DNA of 64,000 nucleotides from Lysinibacillus_B sp050613145 (GTDB taxonomy: Bacteria > Bacillota > Bacilli > Bacillales_A > Planococcaceae). Every line of letters begins with the position of its first letter. The first letter of the stretch is position 1. Made by a program: the position numbers and the translations under genes. The stretch is from NCBI RefSeq assembly GCF_050613145.1, contig NZ_CP192507.1:3596001-3660000 (forward strand), given 5' to 3'. Positions 59,522-64,000 of this stretch are shown one piece after another. Under the pieces are notes generated by a model. The model worked only from the letters and a program-made list of their open reading frames with translations, ran no database searches and was not told the origin of the DNA.

Positions 59522-60436
59522 TTAGACACGATCAATGTCGCGAATTTCATTGATTGGTACAAACACTTCGATATGGCGTTTTAAGTTGACGAATTCGGCT
59601 GGTGCATCGCCGCCGTATTCGCCATCTAAATTTAAATGGACCTCTGCGTTTGTTGTGACTTTTACGCGCTTTGCTTTACGATAAATGACGCGGGGATCAT
59701 TTAAATGCTCCCCTCTCGCAGCAAGTGTAATAATTCGTCCAAACTCCGGCAATGAGCATTCCTCTAAAGCCATCACTGTAAAGTAGCCATCATTAATCGA
59801 GGCATCAGGGGCAATACGCTCAAAGCCACCAACCGAATTCGTGAGTGCACATAAGAACATCATCTTGTTTCCGTCGAACACCTCATCATCCAGCTCAAGA
59901 CGCATATGCGTCGCTTTAATGGACGGAATCATTTCAATGCCTTTAATGTAATAGGCAACTGGTCCAAGAATCGTTTTCATCTTACTCGTGACTTCATATG
60001 TCAGCTCTGTTAAGCGACCACCCGCTGCGATATTAATGAAATACTTTTCGTTGTTCATTAAACCGACATCCACCGGAATCGTGTCGCCTGCCAGTATAAT
60101 GTCGACAGCCTCATCGATTTTTCGTGGAATGTGGACAGCACGCGCAAAGTCATTTGTCGTCCCCATTGGAATAAGGCCAACCTTTGGACGATTCTCATAT
60201 TGGCTAATACCTGCAACGACTTCGTTTAATGTACCATCTCCACCAACTGCAATAATGATATCAAAACCACGTTCTACTGCACTTTTGGCTGCATTGGTCG
60301 CATCGCCTTCACCAGTTGTAGCGTGACAAGATGTTTCATAGCCCGCTACTTCTAGCTTTTCTAATACTTCTGGCAAGTGTTTTTTAAACGCTTCCCGTCC
60401 AGATGTAGGATTATAAATTATTCTAGCTCTTTTCAT
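59522..60436 (-). CDS. dgkB: diacylglycerol kinase DgkB
   Basis: 304 residues from ATG 60436 (MKRARIIYNPTSGREAF), as in B. subtilis DgkB (303). Lipid-kinase fold of the DAGK catalytic family: NPTSGRE (nucleotide binding), AVGGDGTLNEVVAG (about 65) and GTTNDFAR (about 92), DVGLMN with metal-binding Asp residues, and YGGDAPA near the end. It phosphorylates diacylglycerol back into phospholipid synthesis, important when lipoteichoic acid synthesis releases it. Soluble, membrane-associated. Upstream of rlmCD on the same strand with a strong terminator between. Confidence 0.94.
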   Translation of the reverse strand: MKRARIIYNPTSGREAFKKHLPEVLEKLEVAGYETSCHATTGEGDATNAAKSAVERGFDIIIAVGGDGTLNEVVAGISQYENRPKVGLIPMGTTNDFARAVHIPRKIDEAVDIILAGDTIPVDVGLMNNEKYFINIAAGGRLTELTYEVTSKMKTILGPVAYYIKGIEMIPSIKATHMRLELDDEVFDGNKMMFLCALTNSVGGFERIAPDASINDGYFTVMALEECSLPEFGRIITLAARGEHLNDPRVIYRKAKRVKVTTNAEVHLNLDGEYGGDAPAEFVNLKRHIEVFVPINEIRDIDRV

Positions 60437-60711
60437 TTTCATCATCTCACAAGTTTATTTTCTTTATACTATTTACGATATTTTACAAAAAAAGTTGCAC
60501 TCTATTCATAATCTTAATTTTACTGTAATACAATTAATTTTAATACTATACAATTTTCTATTATGGGTATTTTTAAATATTTTTTATACCCTACTGAATT
60601 TCCATTTTTATAAAAACTCTTCAAACTAGATTCTCTTTTTTAGAAATTCGAATAGACCTGTATTCATTTTTCTGAAAATTGATTCAACTATAAATTTAAG
60701 GAGGGCACTCT

Positions 60712-62361
60712 ATGAAATGGAACAAGTTTTTACTGTTGTTTATGGCACTAACCTTCGCTGCTATTCTTGCTGCTTGTAACTCTGATGGAGAAGAGACAAC
60801 AGACAAGGAAAAGGAAACAGATGATGGGACAACAACAGAAGCACCTGCCGAAAAAGAGTTGAACTTATTAGTTGCTTCAGAACCACCATCCCTACATCCA
60901 CAATTGGCCACAGATACAACTTCCGGATTAATTCTTCAAAATATATTTGAAGGATTAGTTACACTGGTTGATGGTGAGCCGGAGTTAACAGGGGCAGAAG
61001 ATTTCAAGGTTAGTGATGATTTATTAACGTATACGTTCACTTTACGTGATGCAAAATGGTCTAACGGTGACCCAGTCACTGCTGAGGACTATGCCTATGC
61101 TTGGATGTTTGCATTAAATCCTGAAAACGCATCGGAATATGCCTCGATTCTTTACCCGATTAAGGGGGCAGAAGCGTATAACTTAGAACAAGGTGCAGCA
61201 GAAGATGTTGGCATTAGCGTCATTGATCCAAAAACGATTGAAGTTACGTTAGAAGCACCGACACCTTACTTCTTAGAATTAGTTGCTTTCAAAACGTATT
61301 ATCCTATTCACAAAGCGACTGCTGAAGCGAATTCAAAATGGTATACAGAAGCGGAAGGCTATGTATCAAACGGTGCATTTACATTAGCTGATTGGCAGCA
61401 TAGTGGTTCGATGATGTTAAAGAAAAACGAGCAATATTGGGACGCAGCAACAGTCAAGTTATCCGCAGTCAATATCGAAATGGTTGAGTCTGAAGTAACG
61501 CAAATTACGAAATTCGATTCTGGTGAAATTGATTTCTTAGGTACTTCTTTTGGTGCGATTTCATTAGATGCGATCGAGCGTTTAAAATCTGAAGGGACAT
61601 TGCAGATCGCTGATTATACGGGCGTCTATATGTATAAGTTCAATACGACAGACAAAGTGATGTCTAACGCGAATATCCGGAAAGCGTTAACGCTAGCTAT
61701 TGACCGTACAAACTTACTAAAAAACATTACAAAAGGTGAGCAAGTACCGGCTTTAGGCTTAGTACCAAATTCGGTTGAAGGATTTGGCGATGATGCGGGT
61801 TACTACAAGGATAATGATATTGAAGGTGCAAAAGCTGCTTTAGCGGAAGGCTTAAAAGAACTTGGTTTATCTGATCCAAGTGAGCTGGAAATCACACTTT
61901 CCTTCAATACAAGTGAAGCACACTCTGCGATTGCACAATTCATTCAAGAGGGCTGGTCTAAAAACTTAGGCATTCAAGTAAAGTTAGATAATGCGGAGTG
62001 GCAAGTGTATTTAGATAAGCTGAGTAATTTAGATTATCAAATTGGGCGTTTAGGTTGGATTGCTGACTATAACGATTCCTACACATTCTTAGAGCAATAT
62101 GACTCTGCTCAAAACGGCAATAATGATACAGGCTGGGAAAATCCTGAGTACACAAAATTATTAACTCAATCTAAAACGGAGACTGACCCTGCAAAACGTT
62201 TAGAGCTTTTATTACAAGCAGAAGAGATTTTCATGGCTGAATTACCTGTGGCACCAATTTATTACTATACTAATCTTTATGTAAAACAAGATTATGTACA
62301 AAATATGAAGCCTGATGCATTAGGCAATATTAACTTAAAATACGTTGATATTACAAAATAA
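60712..62361 (+). CDS. oligopeptide ABC transporter substrate-binding lipoprotein (OppA-like)
   Basis: 549 residues. Signal peptide with lipobox LAAC (Cys near residue 22) followed by an acidic Thr/Glu linker. SBP family 5 features: EPPSLHPQLATDTTSGLILQNIFEGL, YTFTLRDAKWSNGDPVTAEDYAYAW and NIRKALTLAIDRTNL. It binds peptides outside the membrane for the OppBCDF translocator. AAGGAGGGC precedes the ATG. A terminator and a MITE-like element separate it from the permease genes, so its level may be set apart from theirs. Confidence 0.93.
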   Translation: MKWNKFLLLFMALTFAAILAACNSDGEETTDKEKETDDGTTTEAPAEKELNLLVASEPPSLHPQLATDTTSGLILQNIFEGLVTLVDGEPELTGAEDFKVSDDLLTYTFTLRDAKWSNGDPVTAEDYAYAWMFALNPENASEYASILYPIKGAEAYNLEQGAAEDVGISVIDPKTIEVTLEAPTPYFLELVAFKTYYPIHKATAEANSKWYTEAEGYVSNGAFTLADWQHSGSMMLKKNEQYWDAATVKLSAVNIEMVESEVTQITKFDSGEIDFLGTSFGAISLDAIERLKSEGTLQIADYTGVYMYKFNTTDKVMSNANIRKALTLAIDRTNLLKNITKGEQVPALGLVPNSVEGFGDDAGYYKDNDIEGAKAALAEGLKELGLSDPSELEITLSFNTSEAHSAIAQFIQEGWSKNLGIQVKLDNAEWQVYLDKLSNLDYQIGRLGWIADYNDSYTFLEQYDSAQNGNNDTGWENPEYTKLLTQSKTETDPAKRLELLLQAEEIFMAELPVAPIYYYTNLYVKQDYVQNMKPDALGNINLKYVDITK

Positions 62362-62384
62362 TATTTAACGTGTCAGAAGTATAC

Positions 62385-62436
62385 AGAAAGGCTGCAAATA
62401 ATCGAGAGATCGGTTCAGGCAGCCTTTCTTACTTTT
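62385..62436 (+). terminator. terminator or attenuator after oppA
   Basis: AGAAAGGCTGC (62385-62395) and GCAGCCTTTCT (62419-62429) form an 11-bp stem with a 23-nt loop, followed by TACTTTT. In opp operons such a hairpin can lower downstream expression relative to the binding protein. Confidence 0.75.
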
Positions 62437-63006
62437 ATAAACTCGTAATGAATAAAAACTCATCCTAAAAATGCCAGTTGAATGGTAAGAGGTATGTATC
62501 CTAGCCTCCGCGCTTTGCCACAGCCTACACAGGAGCTAAAACAGGCGCGGCCTGTTTGGATCTCCTGTTACGGCTCCTGTGGCTATGGCGCGCTACGGCA
62601 AAAGTAAATACTTCTCAATCTGCTAGAAAAACAATTCTCTTCCTTAAAAGAAATCATTTTCTTTTCATTTACACATATCGGCACCTAACTCCTGTAATCT
62701 ATGAGGATATTTATTATTTTTCAGCAATTCATTTTTTATTGAACAATAGTTGCTTGTAGCGGAGGCACGAGAGTGTAGCTGACGGCATGCGCCTTTCGCT
62801 ACAGAGCAAAGCTTCCTACGAGAAAAGCGAGACAATCAAGACCCCGCAGGAAATTTATTTGCGACGAAAGCGCAGCGACAGGAGCACTGAAGCATGAGCG
62901 ACGAGGAGGCTTGATGCTCGCCCGTGGAAAGCGAGTGCCGGAGCGGAAAGCAACGTGTACTAAAATGGTAATATATGTTTTAAAATTTGCCCATTACGAG
63001 TTATAA
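62436..63006. mobile_element. MITE-like element, copy 2, with TIR and TATAA target duplication
   Basis: The element proper is 62441-63001 (561 bp). It begins ACTCGTAATG (62441-62450) and ends CATTACGAGT (62992-63001), a perfect 10-bp terminal inverted repeat, flanked on both sides by TATAA (62436-62440, 63002-63006). It is non-coding and GC-richer than its surroundings. The left half folds into nested hairpins (GCCACAG.../CTGTGGC, ACAGGAG/CTCCTGT); the right half holds GGAAAGCGAGTGCCGGAGCGG. It is homologous to copy 1 at 14491-15197. No transposase is encoded, so it would need a helper. Confidence 0.82.
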
Positions 63007-63031
63007 AAATAAATAGCGAGGAGGTCATAGA

Positions 63032-63961
63032 ATGTTACATTATATTGTGAAGCGTCTCGTTTATATTTTATTAGCCTTATTTTTAATTATTACTGCGACG
63101 TTCTTTTTAATGAAATTAGCCCCTGGTAGTCCTTTTGCTAGTGAACGTGACTTTCCCCCCGCCATTGAAGAAAAATTAAACGCGAAATACGGTTTAGATA
63201 ATCCTTGGTACATTCAATATAAAGATTATTTGATTTCCACGCTGACATTCGATTTTGGTGAATCGATGAAATATAAAGGTCGTTCGACAAATGACATTAT
63301 TTTCGAAAGCTTCCCTATTTCGTTCATGCTTGGTATTGAAGCGATGCTACTCGCGATATCATTTGGGATTTTATTAGGCATTATTTCTGCACTTTATCAC
63401 AATAAATTGCCTGATTATATTTCAACGATCATTGCCATTTTAGGCATTTCTGTTCCGTCCTTTATTTTAGCAGGTTTATTACAATACTATTTATCGTTTA
63501 AACTCCATTTGTTCCCTGTAAGTGGTTGGAAAGGTTTTACGTATAGTATTTTACCTGCCACAGCGATTGCACTCACGCAGGCAGGCTTTATCGCCAAGCT
63601 TACTCGTTCCAGCATGCTCGAACATAAACATAGTGATTATGTAAAGCTCGCGCGTGCAAAGGGAATTGGCAAATGGACAACCGTTTTCAAACATACACTT
63701 CGTAACGCCTTATTGCCTGTCGTCACCTATTTAGGGCCATTAACTGCCGCTGTCGTTACAGGTAGCTTTATCATCGAACATATTTTTGCGATTCCCGGTT
63801 TAGGTCGTCATTTTGTCACGAGTATTACGAATCGTGATTACACCGTCATTATGGGCACCACTGTTTTTTACTCCATCATTCTACTTTTCTGTGTATTAAT
63901 CATTGATATTTTATATAGCGTAATCGACCCCCGAATTAAACTGAAGGGAGCGAAAAAATAA
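63032..63961 (+). CDS. oligopeptide ABC transporter permease OppB-like
   Basis: 309 residues, six TM helices. KRLVYILLALFLIITATFFLMKLAPGSPF is the typical N-terminus of OppB/DppB, and YVKLARAKGIGKWTTVFKHTLRNALLPVVTYLG contains the EAA-type loop contacting the ATPase. It forms the peptide channel with OppC. GAGGAGG lies 7 nt before the ATG, only about 25 bp past the MITE-like element. Its stop overlaps the next start (TAATG). Confidence 0.94.
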   Translation: MLHYIVKRLVYILLALFLIITATFFLMKLAPGSPFASERDFPPAIEEKLNAKYGLDNPWYIQYKDYLISTLTFDFGESMKYKGRSTNDIIFESFPISFMLGIEAMLLAISFGILLGIISALYHNKLPDYISTIIAILGISVPSFILAGLLQYYLSFKLHLFPVSGWKGFTYSILPATAIALTQAGFIAKLTRSSMLEHKHSDYVKLARAKGIGKWTTVFKHTLRNALLPVVTYLGPLTAAVVTGSFIIEHIFAIPGLGRHFVTSITNRDYTVIMGTTVFYSIILLFCVLIIDILYSVIDPRIKLKGAKK

Positions 63962-64000
63962 TGACTAAACACAATCCTAATAGCGATCACTTTTCACCAG
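63961..64000 (+). CDS. start of the next opp permease gene (OppC-like), cut by window edge
   Basis: ATG at 63961 overlaps the oppB TAA by one base; AAGGGAG lies upstream. Only 13 codons are present (MTKHNPNSDHFSP). Naming it OppC rests on operon order, not on sequence. Confidence 0.6.
   Translation, partial: MTKHNPNSDHFSP

Noticed and set aside
1..64000. tRNA, rRNA, integrase or transposase genes
   Set aside because: None could be recognised in the window; the mobile-element claims rest on repeats and junctions only.

Overview
The window looks like chromosomal DNA of a low-GC, endospore-forming Bacillales bacterium, most likely of the Lysinibacillus/Solibacillus (Planococcaceae) type. The evidence is a class IV PHA locus (phaR-phaB-phaC opposite phaQ-phaP), the sporulation trio prkA-yhbH-spoVR, a SASP-like gene, lutR-lutABC, a tenI-thiO-thiS-thiG-thiF operon, and AT-rich intergenic DNA with frequent TTG starts and strong AGGAGG sites. 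The genus is inferred; no rRNA or tRNA gene is present to test it.

Layout. 1-8.2 kb: a truncated SDR gene coupled to a chemoreceptor that has its own promoter and a c-di-GMP-I (GEMM) riboswitch leader, then ThpR, a hotdog thioesterase, an MDR reductase, a cupin and a second chemoreceptor. 8.3-10.3 kb: ZIP transporter, multicopper oxidase-like protein and a small unknown protein whose ribosome site is buried in a hairpin. 10.4-14.3 kb: thiazole-branch thiamine operon under a TPP riboswitch. 15.3-25.5 kb: DUF1284, PHA locus, guanine deaminase, LutR and LutABC. 25.5-31.5 kb: SpoVR, YhbH, PrkA, SASP-like protein and an XRE regulator. 31.8-57.9 kb is an accessory-looking stretch: two unrelated ABC export modules (one with TetR, one with a two-component system), Crp-type regulator, HAD nucleotidase, a UMF1 transporter-phosphodiesterase pair, a Dus enzyme, a guanine-class riboswitch with permease and PRTase, a third chemoreceptor, DegV, an unknown coiled-coil protein, an Lrp regulator and an MBL hydrolase. 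57.9-64 kb: rlmCD, dgkB and an opp operon that runs off the right edge.

Most notable structure. (1) Four degenerate copies of the 3' end of rlmCD (recognisable as HCEAVAWLE-stop), each followed by a terminator-like hairpin, lie downstream of the intact gene at about 56.05, 54.65, 48.2 and 41.3 kb, all in the same orientation. The innermost abuts a 5'-deleted butanediol dehydrogenase remnant. This looks like a record of repeated element insertion at, or duplication of, the rlmCD 3' end. (2) A MITE-like element occurs twice (about 0.7 and 0.56 kb). The second copy has a perfect 10-bp terminal inverted repeat and a TATAA target duplication, and it splits oppA from oppB. (3) Three metabolite riboswitches (c-di-GMP, TPP, purine) can be read directly, the first in front of a chemoreceptor gene. 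(4) Several gene fossils lie in the intergenic regions (bdhA, a biotinyl-domain protein, a frameshifted unknown protein).

How the parts work together: nutrient sensing and motility (three chemoreceptors, c-di-GMP control), carbon storage and lactate use (Pha, Lut), purine salvage (guanine deaminase, permease and PRTase) and sporulation functions. No complete new defence or secretion system was seen.
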